NCBI GenBank assembly: GCA_947498595.1
Contig: CANMKX010000023.1
Coordinates: 1-60,587, forward strand
Direction of reading: 5' to 3'
Source: an uncultured Aquimarina sp.
Lineage (GTDB): Bacteria > Bacteroidota > Bacteroidia > Flavobacteriales > Flavobacteriaceae
DNA: 60,587 bases
Position 1 is the stretch's first letter, and each line of letters starts with the position of its first letter. The position numbers and the translations under genes were made by a program. The notes under the pieces are model-generated. The model worked only from the letters and a program-made list of their open reading frames with translations, was not told the origin of the DNA and made no database searches. Positions 18,953 through 27,913 of the stretch are shown one piece after another.

Positions 18953-19315
18953 ATGAAAAAAAAATATAACATACAAAACTCCCCTTTCATTGTACCAACT
19001 ACAGATGGTAAGGTGATCAAAGAGCATTTTGGCAACGCTACAGACGGTAATACCGAAATCAGCATTGCACATATGATTGCTCCACCTGGATGGAGTGAAC
19101 CTCATCAGACTCCAGCTTTTGATGAATACACTTTTATCATTAAAGGGAAAAAGAATATCGAAATTGAAGGTGAGCTTGTTGAAGTTTCTGCTGGGCAGTC
19201 TATTAAAATAGAAAAAAATACTCGGGTACGTTATTCAAATCCATTTGAAGAGACTTGTGAATACTTAGCTATTTGTTTACCTGCATTTTCTATTGATAAA
19301 GTACATCGAGAATAA
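18953..19315 (+). CDS. Cupin domain protein
   Basis: 120-residue single-domain cupin. The first cupin motif is visible as P-H-Q-T-P-A-F-D-E-Y-T-F-I-I-K-G, with one metal-ligand type His and a Glu. The second motif is A-G-Q-S-I-K-I-E-K-N-T-R-V-R-Y-S-N-P, in which the usual His is replaced by Arg, so metal binding may be altered. It is a small cytosolic beta-barrel; the substrate is unknown. It lies 10 nt after a lipoprotein gene and 12 nt before an alpha/beta hydrolase gene. Confidence 0.8.
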   Translation: MKKKYNIQNSPFIVPTTDGKVIKEHFGNATDGNTEISIAHMIAPPGWSEPHQTPAFDEYTFIIKGKKNIEIEGELVEVSAGQSIKIEKNTRVRYSNPFEETCEYLAICLPAFSIDKVHRE

Positions 19316-19327
19316 GTTTTCATATAT

Positions 19328-20173
19328 ATGAAAGAATTAAAGAAAAAATACCTTCCACTACTCGTAGGAAGGTATTTGACTATTATACACAAAATATTTC
19401 CTGAAAAAGCTTTAAAAACTGCTCTTTCTCTTTTTTGTACTCCTCAAAAAGGAAAAGCAACGGAAATACAAAATGAATATCTAATTCCGCTAAAGGATTT
19501 ATATATCGATTTTAAAAACATAAAATTACAATCGTATCGTTGGGAAGGGACTAAAGAAACTATTCTTTTAATTCATGGATGGGAAAGTAACTCGCATCGA
19601 TGGAAAACACTAGCCGAAAAACTCAATGCTTCAGGATATAATGTTATTGCTGTTGATGCTCCAGCACATGGAAATTCTACAGGAAAACAAATTGACATGC
19701 CTTTATATGCCGATTCTATAGCACATCTTATTACTATTTATAAGCCATCAATTCTTATCGGACATTCAATGGGTGGAATGGCTACTCTATATCATCAATA
19801 TAAATATAAAGCTAAAACTGTACGTAAAATAATTGCTCTTGCTGCACCTGCAGAGCTAAAAGATTTAATGTTACATTATAAAAATCTTTTAGGATTCTCT
19901 ACAACTTTTATGCAAGATCTTGAATCTTATTTTGTCAATAAATATGATTTTAAGTTTGCTGATTTTTCAATTCCGAAATTCGTACAAAATTTATCTATGA
20001 AAGGTCTCATTGTTCATGATACCGAAGATGATATTATTTCGTATAAAGCTGCTTTAGCTATTTCAAAAGAATGGAAAGATGCTACTTTAATTACGACTCA
20101 AGGTCAAGGGCACTCGTTATTTACTCCTAAAGTAGATGAAGATATTTTAACTTTTATAAGGAAAGAAGAATAA
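19328..20173 (+). CDS. Alpha/beta hydrolase
   Basis: 281-residue alpha/beta-fold hydrolase. The oxyanion region is I-L-L-I-H-G-W-E-S-N, the nucleophile elbow G-H-S-M-G-G (Ser near residue 144), the likely acid lies in H-D-T-E-D-D near 231, and the catalytic His is in G-Q-G-H-S near 259. There is no signal peptide. The motif V-D-A-P-A-H-G-N-S is typical of small-molecule esterases, lipases and C-C hydrolases. Substrate cannot be assigned. It is the last gene of the possible 16804-20173 transcript, followed by a hairpin at 20232-20269. Confidence 0.86.
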   Translation: MKELKKKYLPLLVGRYLTIIHKIFPEKALKTALSLFCTPQKGKATEIQNEYLIPLKDLYIDFKNIKLQSYRWEGTKETILLIHGWESNSHRWKTLAEKLNASGYNVIAVDAPAHGNSTGKQIDMPLYADSIAHLITIYKPSILIGHSMGGMATLYHQYKYKAKTVRKIIALAAPAELKDLMLHYKNLLGFSTTFMQDLESYFVNKYDFKFADFSIPKFVQNLSMKGLIVHDTEDDIISYKAALAISKEWKDATLITTQGQGHSLFTPKVDEDILTFIRKEE

Positions 20174-20231
20174 TCTTCTTGGCATAAAATCTATACAACC
20201 ATATTAACTTTTCAAACTCTTTAGTCTATTT

Positions 20232-20274
20232 AAAGTTCTTTTATAATAATTATACTATAGAAGAACTTTTCATT
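20232..20274 (+). terminator. Terminator after the alpha/beta hydrolase gene
   Basis: AAAGTTCTT (20232-20240) pairs with AAGAACTTT (20261-20269), followed by T-rich sequence. The loop of about 20 nt is long, so this is moderate evidence. Confidence 0.5.
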
Positions 20275-20484
20275 CATATATTCTCTAATTGATAAGAAAT
20301 TTCAATTTAGTTTATATAGATAAAAGGGGAGAATTCACGATAATTTCTATAACAGTATCAAACGTTTTTTTATAAAGGTTATTTTCTTCTCTAAAAACTC
20401 GTATTAATAAATTAAATACCTTTTCAATTTTATACTTCAAAATCCTTATTCATCATTCTCTAGTTATCTTTCGTAATAAAGTAG
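20275..20484. other. Non-coding spacer upstream of rluF
   Basis: About 210 nt of AT-rich sequence. I see no ORF, repeat or structured RNA in it apart from the flanking terminator and the rluF promoter. Confidence 0.6.
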
Positions 20485-20492
20485 TAGCTTTG
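20485..20492 (+). promoter_or_regulatory. rluF -7 promoter box
   Basis: TAGCTTTG is a perfect TAnnTTTG match, 24 nt before the ATG at 20517. An in-frame TTG at 20490 lies inside the box, which argues against that upstream start. Confidence 0.6.
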
Positions 20493-20516
20493 TCCTTTAT
20501 TAGTATAATTAATAGT

Positions 20517-21383
20517 ATGTCGGATATACAACTTACAAGACTCAATAAATATTTAAGCGAAGTAGGATACTGCTCTCGCAGAGAAGCTGATAAACTTATC
20601 GATCAAGGTAGGGTAACGATTAATGGTATTGTACCAGAAATGGGAACTAAAGTTGCCGATGGTGATATTGTTAAAGTAGATGGAGAAGCAGTTGTTGCTC
20701 CTAAAGATGATCATGTATATCTTGCTTTTCATAAACCTGTAGGAATCATTTGTACTACATCTCCTGAAGAGAAAGACAACATTATTGATTATATTAATTA
20801 TCCTAAACGTATCTTTCCTATTGGTAGATTAGATAAGCCTAGTGAAGGATTAATTTTTCTAACTAGTGATGGAGATATCGTTAACAAAATATTACGTGCT
20901 CGTAATAATCACGAAAAAGAATATATCGTAACAGTTAACAAACTTATCAATCCTGATTTTATCCGTAGAATGGGTAATGGAATCCCTATTCTGAATACTA
21001 TTACACGTAAATGTGAAGTAGAACAAATAAGTAAATATGATTTTAGGATTGTGCTTACTCAAGGACTTAATCGACAGATTCGTCGTATGTGTGAATACCT
21101 CGGTTTTGATGTTATCAAGCTAAAACGTGTTAGGATTATGAATATCAAATTAGATGTTCCTGTTGGTACTTGGAGAGATTTTACAAAAGAAGAATTATTA
21201 GCCATTAACGAGAATACAGAAGATTCTGATAAAACAGAAAATGCTTCAATAATTAAAACACAACGAGCTCCTAGAAAATCAAAAGAGACTACTCGAAACT
21301 CTTCTAGAAAGAGACCTAGCAATACGACTTCTCAACGAAGTTCTAGAAGACCTAATTCAGATAAAAAGAGAAATAATAGGTAA
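20517..21383 (+). CDS. rluF: 23S rRNA pseudouridine synthase (RluF-like)
   Basis: 288-residue RsuA/RluB/RluF-family pseudouridine synthase. The N-terminal S4 RNA-binding domain (residues 5-60) reads [22 protein letters not shown]. The catalytic Asp lies in [10 protein letters not shown] near residue 104. [14 protein letters not shown] and [13 protein letters not shown] complete the fold and resemble RluF (E. coli U2604) more than RluB. A basic Ser/Arg/Asn/Thr-rich tail of about 55 residues follows the enzyme domain and could bind RNA. Its own promoter and terminator make it monocistronic. Confidence 0.9.
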   Translation: MSDIQLTRLNKYLSEVGYCSRREADKLIDQGRVTINGIVPEMGTKVADGDIVKVDGEAVVAPKDDHVYLAFHKPVGIICTTSPEEKDNIIDYINYPKRIFPIGRLDKPSEGLIFLTSDGDIVNKILRARNNHEKEYIVTVNKLINPDFIRRMGNGIPILNTITRKCEVEQISKYDFRIVLTQGLNRQIRRMCEYLGFDVIKLKRVRIMNIKLDVPVGTWRDFTKEELLAINENTEDSDKTENASIIKTQRAPRKSKETTRNSSRKRPSNTTSQRSSRRPNSDKKRNNR

Positions 21384-21438
21384 GTAATTATTTTACATCT
21401 CTATCTTCTTAGAGAATACTATAAAATTAATATCTCAG

Positions 21439-21469
21439 TGGTAACAATGTTTATTTGTTACCATTTTTT
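21439..21469 (+). terminator. rluF terminator
   Basis: TGGTAACAA / TTGTTACCA stem with a 7-nt loop and a run of six T. Confidence 0.82.
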
Positions 21470-21544
21470 ATTTATTCAAAACGTTAATTAACTTTTTATT
21501 ATCTCCAAAAATCATACATTTACTAGTATCCAAAACATCAAATT

Positions 21545-21973
21545 ATGAGCACAAAACTTTCTCCTTTTCATTTAGCAATTCCTGTAGATAATTTAAATAC
21601 TGCTCGCATCTTTTATAGAGATACCCTAGAGTTTACAGAAGGTAGAAGTAGTGATCATTGGGTTGATTTTAATTTTTTTGGGCACCAGCTTGTTATTCAT
21701 TATAAAGAAAGTGATTCTAAACAAACTGTTAACCATAATAAAGTAGACGGTAAACAGGTACCTGTACCTCATTTTGGCGTTGTACTTGAATGGGATCTTT
21801 GGTTGACTTTTTCTAAAATGTTGCAACAAAAAAATATTCAATTCGTTATCGAACCTTACATTCGTTTTAAAGGAGAAACTGGAGAACAAGCCACTCTCTT
21901 TTTTTATGATCCATGTGGAAATGCATTAGAATTTAAAGCGTTTAAAAATCCAACAGATCTTTTCAAAAAATAA
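21545..21973 (+). CDS. VOC-family (glyoxalase/dioxygenase-like) protein
   Basis: 142-residue single vicinal-oxygen-chelate domain. It opens S-P-F-H-L-A-I-P-V-D-N-L, with the metal-ligand type His near residue 8, then F-Y-R-D-T-L-E-F, F-G-H-Q-L-V-I-H and a second His in V-P-H-F-G-V. The end F-F-Y-D-P-C-G-N-A-L-E-F-K has the closing Glu. It resembles glyoxalase/bleomycin-resistance proteins of unknown substrate that are common in marine Flavobacteria. It has no obvious operon partner. A near-consensus TACATTTA lies in the upstream sequence. Confidence 0.85.
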   Translation: MSTKLSPFHLAIPVDNLNTARIFYRDTLEFTEGRSSDHWVDFNFFGHQLVIHYKESDSKQTVNHNKVDGKQVPVPHFGVVLEWDLWLTFSKMLQQKNIQFVIEPYIRFKGETGEQATLFFYDPCGNALEFKAFKNPTDLFKK

Positions 21974-22092
21974 CCTCCTTAAAAACTACAAGTCAATAAC
22001 TTATATTTTTTTTCTTATATTTAGTCTGAGACATAGGCACTTATTTGTCATGTTATATTATTATTTAATATTCATTTTATAAAGTAATGTAT

Positions 22093-22911
22093 ATGAAAAA
22101 AATGCCCCTAATTTTCATTCTCCTTTCACTTATTATTATAAGTTGTGGAGTACCTCAAGCTGATTTTGATTTATTAAAAAAAGAAAACGAGCAACTCAAA
22201 CTCGAAATTGCGAATTGTCAGTTAACTCCCAAACAACTCTTGGAACAAGCTAATGAATTTTTTGAAGCCTTGGAATACGAAAAAAGTAAATCTAAAATCA
22301 CTACGCTAACTTTAAAATTCCCTAACTCTGAAGAAACAAAGCAATCTAATCGCCTTTTAAGAAAGGTAGAAAAAGAAATGAAAGAGACTGCTCAATTAAT
22401 TGAGAAAGGTAAACAAGTTGAAGATACCAATGAAAAATATATTGAGGCTTTGTCGAAAATGAGAAAGCGATACGATATGAATAAAAAGATCACTTGGTAC
22501 TATGATAAAACTTCACCTAAATATAACAATGAAAATGGTTTCTATATCTATCTTGGAAAAAAAGAAAAAAGAAAACCTTGGTTAGGTTTATCTATTAATC
22601 ATTTCTCCAAAGATTGGTTATTTATTCAACAAATAATCATTGATGCAGATGGACAAACATATACTATCGAAGAAGATAAACCAGGTGAATTTAAAGCTAA
22701 TGAAGAAAACGATGGTAATAGAGAGTGGGTAGATCGTATCATCAAAAAAGATAATATGGATATGCTAACTTCAATTGCAACTAGCAAAACTGTTAAAATT
22801 AAATATGTAGGAAAGAATACTTCGTTAAATAAGACATTAACTACTGCCCAAAAAAAAGCAATTGCGAATGTACTTGATACATATCAAATGCTTGGAGGTA
22901 CTATCCAATAA
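22093..22911 (+). CDS. Coiled-coil lipoprotein of unknown function
   Basis: 272-residue lipoprotein with lipobox I-I-I-S-C (Cys18). A heptad-like coiled coil covers roughly residues 24-45 (L-L-K-K-E-N-E-Q-L-K-L-E-I). A TPR-like helical pair A-N-E-F-F-E-A-L-E-Y-E-K-S-K-S-K-I follows near residues 55-85. The C-terminal half is a Lys/Glu-rich domain with alternating strands that I do not recognise. An ATG two codons upstream (22087) is also possible. It ends before a strong terminator. Confidence 0.75.
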   Translation: MKKMPLIFILLSLIIISCGVPQADFDLLKKENEQLKLEIANCQLTPKQLLEQANEFFEALEYEKSKSKITTLTLKFPNSEETKQSNRLLRKVEKEMKETAQLIEKGKQVEDTNEKYIEALSKMRKRYDMNKKITWYYDKTSPKYNNENGFYIYLGKKEKRKPWLGLSINHFSKDWLFIQQIIIDADGQTYTIEEDKPGEFKANEENDGNREWVDRIIKKDNMDMLTSIATSKTVKIKYVGKNTSLNKTLTTAQKKAIANVLDTYQMLGGTIQ

Positions 22912-22931
22912 AAACAATACTAAAAACAGTT

Positions 22932-22962
22932 AAAAAAGGTTGCTATATAGCAACCTTTTTTC
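22932..22962 (+). terminator. Terminator after the coiled-coil lipoprotein gene
   Basis: GGTTGCTA / TAGCAACC stem extended by A/T pairs, with a 2-nt nominal loop and a run of six T. Confidence 0.83.
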
Positions 22963-23021
22963 ATTTTCAAGCATATATCTACTCTTTATTTTGTAAATTT
23001 TCAATCTTATTCCTCCACACA

Positions 23022-24386
23022 ATGAATTACACTAACTTATTAGAGAAGCAACGCTCTTTTTTTGCTACACAGGCAACTAAAGACATTTCTTTTAGAATTC
23101 AACAACTCAAACGATTCAAAAACAGCATTCAAAAGAACGAAAAACTCTTATTTGAAGCTATTTATAAAGATTTTAAAAAATCAGATTACGAAACACATAT
23201 CACTGAACTTTCTCTTATTTATCATGAAATTGATCTTGCTATTGTAAAAATAAAAAAATGGACAAAGAAGAAATCAATTACTCCAAGCTTAGCTAATTTT
23301 CCTTCTAGAGCCTATTCTATTCCAGAACCCCTAGGGAATGCATTAATTATCGGTGCTTGGAATTATCCTTATCAATTATCTTTAGGCCCAGTTGTAGGTG
23401 CTATTGCTGCTGGTTGTACTATAATCCTAAAACCTAGTGAGATTGCACATCATAGTGCTATTGCTATGGAAAAAATTATTAAAGAAAATTTTAATGATAA
23501 CTATTTTAAAGTCATTTTAGGAGCTGTTCCAGAAACAACCGAATTATTAGCACATAAATTCGATACTATTTTCTTTACTGGAAGCACTACCGTTGGGAAA
23601 ATCGTATATCAAGCTGCTGCAAAACATTTAACTCCTGTTACTTTAGAATTAGGAGGAAAAAGTCCCGCTATTATTACAGAACATTGTAATATCGATATGG
23701 CTGCAAAGCGTTTAGTGTGGTCAAAATTTTTAAATGCTGGACAAACGTGTATTGCTCCTGACTATATTATGGTTGCTGAAAGCATACAATCAACATTGAT
23801 CGAAGCTTTAATTAAATACATTAAAAAATTCGATTATTCTATTGACAATAAAAACTATACCCAAATTATCAATCAAAAGAATTTCGATCGTTTAAAACAA
23901 TTAATGCCACAAAAAAAAGTAATCTATGGTGGTGATTGTATCCAAAACGAACGAATAATCACTCCTACGCTTTTAGATAATATCACTTTTGATGATTCTA
24001 TTATGCAAGAAGAGATTTTTGGTCCTCTCTTACCTATTATAACTTATAAAAATATCGATTCGGCTATTGAGGATATCAAAAAAATTCCACAACCATTATC
24101 TTGTTATTTATTTACAAAAAACAAAAAACTTCGTCATAAAATATTACGCGAACTTTCTTTTGGTGGTGGTGCTATTAATGATGCTGTAATGCACATTACC
24201 GAAATTGATCTTCCGTTTGGAGGAGTTGGTGCTAGTGGTATGGGGAGTTATCATGGAGAAGCTGGTTTTAAAGCATTTTCTCACTATAAGAGTATTTTAC
24301 AAAAACCATTCTGGTTCGAACCAAATTTAAAATACGCTCCATATACAAAAACAAAATTATCTATAATAAAAAAGCTACTAGGTTGA
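23022..24386 (+). CDS. Aldehyde dehydrogenase (class 3-like)
   Basis: 454-residue NAD(P)-dependent aldehyde dehydrogenase of the short ALDH3-like group, oxidising aldehydes to acids. Signatures are A-W-N-Y-P near residue 111, K-P-S-E near 137, F-F-T-G-S-T-T-V-G-K near 185-194, general base Glu in L-E-L-G-G-K-S-P near 208 and nucleophile Cys in N-A-G-Q-T-C-I-A-P near 242. G-G-G-A-I-N-D-A and L-P-F-G-G-V-G-A-S-G are close to the C-terminus. The ending is hydrophobic and basic, as in fatty-aldehyde dehydrogenases. The stop codon lies inside the bidirectional terminator shared with kmo. Confidence 0.93.
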   Translation: MNYTNLLEKQRSFFATQATKDISFRIQQLKRFKNSIQKNEKLLFEAIYKDFKKSDYETHITELSLIYHEIDLAIVKIKKWTKKKSITPSLANFPSRAYSIPEPLGNALIIGAWNYPYQLSLGPVVGAIAAGCTIILKPSEIAHHSAIAMEKIIKENFNDNYFKVILGAVPETTELLAHKFDTIFFTGSTTVGKIVYQAAAKHLTPVTLELGGKSPAIITEHCNIDMAAKRLVWSKFLNAGQTCIAPDYIMVAESIQSTLIEALIKYIKKFDYSIDNKNYTQIINQKNFDRLKQLMPQKKVIYGGDCIQNERIITPTLLDNITFDDSIMQEEIFGPLLPIITYKNIDSAIEDIKKIPQPLSCYLFTKNKKLRHKILRELSFGGGAINDAVMHITEIDLPFGGVGASGMGSYHGEAGFKAFSHYKSILQKPFWFEPNLKYAPYTKTKLSIIKKLLG

Positions 24387-24402
24387 CTCTAGTAGCTTTT
24401 TT
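24370..24402. terminator. Bidirectional terminator shared by ALDH and kmo
   Basis: AAAAGCTACTAG (24370-24381) pairs with CTAGTAGCTTTT (24389-24400). The left arm contains the last codons of the aldehyde dehydrogenase gene, and the right side ends 2 nt before the kmo stop codon. Confidence 0.85.
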
Positions 24403-24403
24403 G

Positions 24404-25744
24404 TTATTCCAATAACGATAACATTTGTTGTTCTACTTCATCACTGTCCCATAGTTCACTTATGTTTTCCAATGCCATGATCTTATCCATAACATTTGAT
24501 TGTTTATCTCCTTCATTTAATGCTTCTACATAAGGTTGATGAGAAAATGTAACTCTTGAATATAATGGTATCCATTTATCTGGATATTTTTCTGAAAAAT
24601 GTTTTTCTATTTTCTTTCGTAATAAAAACATAGGATCAGCAGTTTTACTACTCATTTCAATAAAATTACGATATGATAATTCTGCTATTGCATCTGCATT
24701 CGGTTTTCTATTTTCCTGGTATTTTTTAAATACATTTTCCCAATCATCATCTCCATTCTCTTCTAGTAATTCTACTAATATTGATATATCCTCAAAACCT
24801 GCGTTCATTCCTTGTCCATAAAACGGAACAATCGCATGAGCAGAATCCCCTACAAGAGCTACTTTATCCCAATAAGTCCACGGATAACATTTCATCGTTA
24901 CTAAAGCACTTGTTGGATTGTTTTTAAAATCTTCTAATAAAGTTGGCATTAAAGGAATAGTATCTGGAAAATGTTTTTTCCAAAACTCTAATACAGCAGC
25001 TTCTTCTTTTAAGTTTTCAAAAGAGTTTTCACCTTCATGCGGCATAAACAACGTACAAGTAAAAGTTCCATCTGTATTAGGTAAGGCAATCAACATAAAA
25101 TTACCTCTAGGCCATATATGTAAAGAATTTTTATTTAATTGATGTGATCCATCAGGTTTTGCTGGAATTCTCAATTCTTTATATCCTGTATTTAAAAAAC
25201 TTTGCGAATAATCAAATCTACTACGTCGTTGCATTTTATGACGTACTCTAGAAAAAGCGCCGTCACAACCAAAGATTAAATCAAAAGAGTATTCTTCCCA
25301 AATGCCTTTTTCAGTTTCTCCTGTATATAATTTAGATTCAGGTAAGTTAATATCCCATACCTTTTCATTAAATCGAAATTCAACTCCAGCTTCTTCAGCA
25401 AGGGAGATCATTTTTCTATTTAAAATTCCTCTAGAAATCGAATAAATAGCTTCTCCATCGTCTCCATAATATTGATAATATTCTGATTTCCCGTTTACAT
25501 GCATTGCGCGTTTATCCATCGCAATAGCTATTTCTCTTATTTCTTTACCTATTCCAATAAGATCTAATGCTTTCCATCCTCTAACAGACATTGCTAGATT
25601 TATGGACCTACCACTAAATTTAATTTTTCTTATATCAGGTCTTCTATCAAAAACCGTTACTTTATAATTCTTCTTTCGTAAGTAAATAGCCAATAAAGAC
25701 CCAACAAGTCCACTACCTACAATGGCTATATTTTTTTTTTGCAT
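24404..25744 (-). CDS. kmo: Kynurenine 3-monooxygenase
   Basis: 446-residue FAD-dependent hydroxylase converting L-kynurenine to 3-hydroxykynurenine with NADPH and O2. The N-terminal dinucleotide site is G-S-G-L-V-G-S-L-L-A near residues 10-19. R-S-I-N-L-A-M-S-V-R-G follows at about 46-56. The second FAD contact G-C-D-G-A-F-S-R-V-R lies near 162, and the G-D-S-A-H-A-I-V-P-F-Y-G-Q-G-M-N-A-G-F-E-D motif near 300 is typical of KMO. The C-terminus carries a helical segment as in eukaryotic-type enzymes. Kynureninase, the next enzyme, lies about 5 kb away at 29748-31028 on the same strand. No 3-hydroxyanthranilate dioxygenase is in the window. Confidence 0.95.
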   Translation of the reverse strand: MQKKNIAIVGSGLVGSLLAIYLRKKNYKVTVFDRRPDIRKIKFSGRSINLAMSVRGWKALDLIGIGKEIREIAIAMDKRAMHVNGKSEYYQYYGDDGEAIYSISRGILNRKMISLAEEAGVEFRFNEKVWDINLPESKLYTGETEKGIWEEYSFDLIFGCDGAFSRVRHKMQRRSRFDYSQSFLNTGYKELRIPAKPDGSHQLNKNSLHIWPRGNFMLIALPNTDGTFTCTLFMPHEGENSFENLKEEAAVLEFWKKHFPDTIPLMPTLLEDFKNNPTSALVTMKCYPWTYWDKVALVGDSAHAIVPFYGQGMNAGFEDISILVELLEENGDDDWENVFKKYQENRKPNADAIAELSYRNFIEMSSKTADPMFLLRKKIEKHFSEKYPDKWIPLYSRVTFSHQPYVEALNEGDKQSNVMDKIMALENISELWDSDEVEQQMLSLLE

Positions 25745-25992
25745 ATATATAAATGCTTAATAGTAATATCGTTATTTACAAATACGACATCACTTTTTAT
25801 TTCTTATTGAAATCATATTTAAGATAGCTAATTTAAGGATTAAATATTACTTTTTACCTCGTTATCTCTCATACGCTATTTAAAATCGTTATTTTCAATA
25901 CGTTTTATAAAACCTCATACAATCTTAATTTCTTCTTAAAAAAAACAAATGTCACATTGTTAGTTTTAAAAGGAAAAATCGACCAGTATATT

Positions 25993-26835
25993 ATGATCAA
26001 GGAATTTAAAGAATTTACTACCAATGGTGTTCTTATTATGGGAACTGAAGAAATTTTGAATCAATATACGACTTCAAAATTACTAGGATTATATACTTTT
26101 ATAAGAGCTACGACAACTTCTGTAAATGCTATTATAGATAGTATTCCTATCACTATAGCACCCAATCAAATAGTTTCTCTCACTCCTAATCAATATTTTC
26201 AGTTTATTGACGGATCTGATATTGTTGTATATCAATTTAACCGAGAATTTTATTGTATCAAAGATCATGATAAAGAAGTAAGTTGTATTGGTGTTTTATT
26301 TTTCGGAAATACGACTATTCCACTTATCACTCTTAATGCTACTGAAGCTCATAAGTTTTGTTTACTACATGAAATCATCATTGAAGAATTTGATACTGTT
26401 GATACCATTCAAGCAGAAATGTTACGTATTTTATTAAAACGATTTATAATTAAGACTACTCGTTTGATAAAAGAGCAAAATAATGTTGATCATATTTTTG
26501 ATGAAAAATTAAACCTTTTAAGAGAATATAATTTTCTAGTAGAAACACATTTTAGAAAAGAACACAGTGTTGCTTTTTATGCTTCAGAATTAAATAAATC
26601 TCCAAAAACGTTATCCAATAGTTTTTCTGGATATGAAAAAGGACCGTTACAAATCATTCATGAACGTATTATATTAGAAGCAAAACGATTATTAACTTAT
26701 ACCGATAAATCTGCAAAAGAAATTGCTTATGAAATAGGATTTGATGATGCTTCTCATCTAAGCAGACTTTTTAAAAAACATGTAGGAGTATCCCCATCTT
26801 CATTTAAAAAAAGCATCCATAATTATAAAAACTAA
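25993..26835 (+). CDS. AraC-family transcriptional regulator
   Basis: 280-residue regulator. The N-terminal part (1-160) is a cupin-like sensor region of uncertain ligand. The C-terminal domain has the AraC double helix-turn-helix: A-K-R-L-L-T-Y-T-D-K-S-A-K-E-I-A and G-F-D-D-A-S-H-L-S-R-L-F-K-K-H-V-G-V-S-P-S-S-F. An earlier in-frame TTG (25957) is less likely than the ATG at 25993. DoxX begins 32 nt later on the same strand. Two copies of a 34-bp operator-like sequence lie upstream of the NTF2-like and CMD genes, so this regulator is the obvious candidate for binding them. Confidence 0.88.
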   Translation: MIKEFKEFTTNGVLIMGTEEILNQYTTSKLLGLYTFIRATTTSVNAIIDSIPITIAPNQIVSLTPNQYFQFIDGSDIVVYQFNREFYCIKDHDKEVSCIGVLFFGNTTIPLITLNATEAHKFCLLHEIIIEEFDTVDTIQAEMLRILLKRFIIKTTRLIKEQNNVDHIFDEKLNLLREYNFLVETHFRKEHSVAFYASELNKSPKTLSNSFSGYEKGPLQIIHERIILEAKRLLTYTDKSAKEIAYEIGFDDASHLSRLFKKHVGVSPSSFKKSIHNYKN

Positions 26836-26867
26836 CAAAAACAAAAAACAACAAATTATTAACAACA

Positions 26868-27254
26868 ATGAAAAAGTATTTCCCTTTAGTATTAAGAATT
26901 GTAGTAGCTATTATACTAATACAAACTTTACGTTTTAAGTTTACAGCACATCCAGACAGTGTTTATATTTTTACTAAAGTTGGTTTAGAGCCAGTGGGAA
27001 GAATTGGCATCGGTATTGCAGAATTAATTGCTGGAATATTTTTATTGATTCCAAGAACAGCATGGATAGGAGCAACACTAACTTTAGGAGTTTTAGGTGG
27101 TGCTATTATGATGCATCTTACTCAATTAGGTATCGAAATTCATGGTGATGGTGGCGTACTATTTTATACTGCCGTTATTACATTTATATTAAGCGCCATT
27201 ATCTTATGGTTTTATAGAACTGCAATTCCTATTATTGGTAAGAGATTTGTATAA
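26868..27254 (+). CDS. DoxX-family membrane protein
   Basis: 128-residue inner-membrane protein with four predicted helices, a DoxX/DoxD-type layout. G-R-I-G-I-G-I-A-E-L-I-A-G and a helix pair M-M-H-L-T-Q-L-G-I-E support the family. DoxX proteins are often linked to quinone or thiol redox stress, but the function of this one is inferred. It lies 32 nt after the AraC gene and is followed by a perfect palindromic terminator. Confidence 0.83.
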   Translation: MKKYFPLVLRIVVAIILIQTLRFKFTAHPDSVYIFTKVGLEPVGRIGIGIAELIAGIFLLIPRTAWIGATLTLGVLGGAIMMHLTQLGIEIHGDGGVLFYTAVITFILSAIILWFYRTAIPIIGKRFV

Positions 27255-27270
27255 TCTCAACTCTTAAAAT

Positions 27271-27305
27271 AAGAAAAGCCTTCAAATTTGAAGGCTTTTC
27301 TTATT
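27271..27305. terminator. Terminator after DoxX gene
   Basis: Perfect 32-nt palindrome: AAGAAAAGCCTTCAAA (27271-27286) followed by its reverse complement, with T residues after. It separates the AraC-DoxX pair from the next promoter. Confidence 0.82.
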
Positions 27306-27311
27306 TTAGGG

Positions 27312-27345
27312 AAAAATTGACAAGCTCAAAGGACAAAACGTCATT
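27312..27345 (+). promoter_or_regulatory. Operator copy 1, upstream of NTF2-like gene
   Basis: 34-bp sequence AAAAATTGACAAGC-N2-AAAGGA-N-AAAA-N-GTCATT, 30 of 34 identical to the copy at 27793-27826. TTGACA at one end and GTCA at the other suggest an inverted element. A weak -7-like box (TAATTTTA at 27367-27374) begins 22 nt after it, the same distance as in copy 2, as expected for an activator site. Confidence 0.6.
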
Positions 27346-27421
27346 CCTCACTTTGCTATCTAGTTGTAATTTTACATCATCAAAATAAAAGTATATCAAT
27401 TAATTAAAAAATAAAATAGCA

Positions 27422-27778
27422 ATGGATACTACAATTGAAAAAAACCTAACACACGTACACGAATTATTAGCTAAAGGGGAATTTATCCAAGCAATGGATA
27501 CTTATTTACATGACGATGTAGAGTTAAGAGAAGCTAATGGAGAACCTAAAAAAGGAAAAGCATTTAACTTAAAATTTGAACAAGATTTTATTGACAATCA
27601 ATTAGAAGAGTTTGTTCGTTATGATGTAAATAATTATGCTATAAATGGTAATCATTCTTTTTATGATGCTGTTATGGAATTAAAGTTAAAAGATGGTAGC
27701 ACAATGCTATCTGAACAAACTGTTGTTACAGAATGGAAAGATGGAAAAATTTATAGAGAACGTTATTTCCACGCATAA
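27422..27778 (+). CDS. NTF2-like/SnoaL-like protein
   Basis: 118-residue small protein of the nuclear-transport-factor-2-like fold (SnoaL-type). It has an N-terminal helical pair, Y-L-H-D-D-V-E-L-R-E-A-N-G-E near residues 27-40, and closing strands with L-S-E-Q-T-V-V-T-E-W-K-D-G-K-I-Y-R-E-R-Y. There is no catalytic triad I can assign. Proteins of this kind often bind small hydrophobic substrates. It is expressed from its own promoter behind operator copy 1, probably under the AraC regulator at 25993. Confidence 0.8.
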   Translation: MDTTIEKNLTHVHELLAKGEFIQAMDTYLHDDVELREANGEPKKGKAFNLKFEQDFIDNQLEEFVRYDVNNYAINGNHSFYDAVMELKLKDGSTMLSEQTVVTEWKDGKIYRERYFHA

Positions 27779-27792
27779 TCATTAGTCTAAAG

Positions 27793-27826
27793 AAAAATTG
27801 ACAAGCAGAAAGGAAAAAATGTCATT
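27793..27826 (+). promoter_or_regulatory. Operator copy 2, upstream of CMD gene
   Basis: Second copy of the 34-bp element. A -7-like box (GATATTTG at 27848-27855) begins 22 nt after it. It lies 88 nt before the carboxymuconolactone-decarboxylase-like gene. Confidence 0.6.
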
Positions 27827-27913
27827 TTAAAATCCTTAAGCTTGAAAGATATTTGCACTGTTCTAATTATAGAAAAGAAAACACAATACAACATAACAAA
27901 AATATAAAACATT

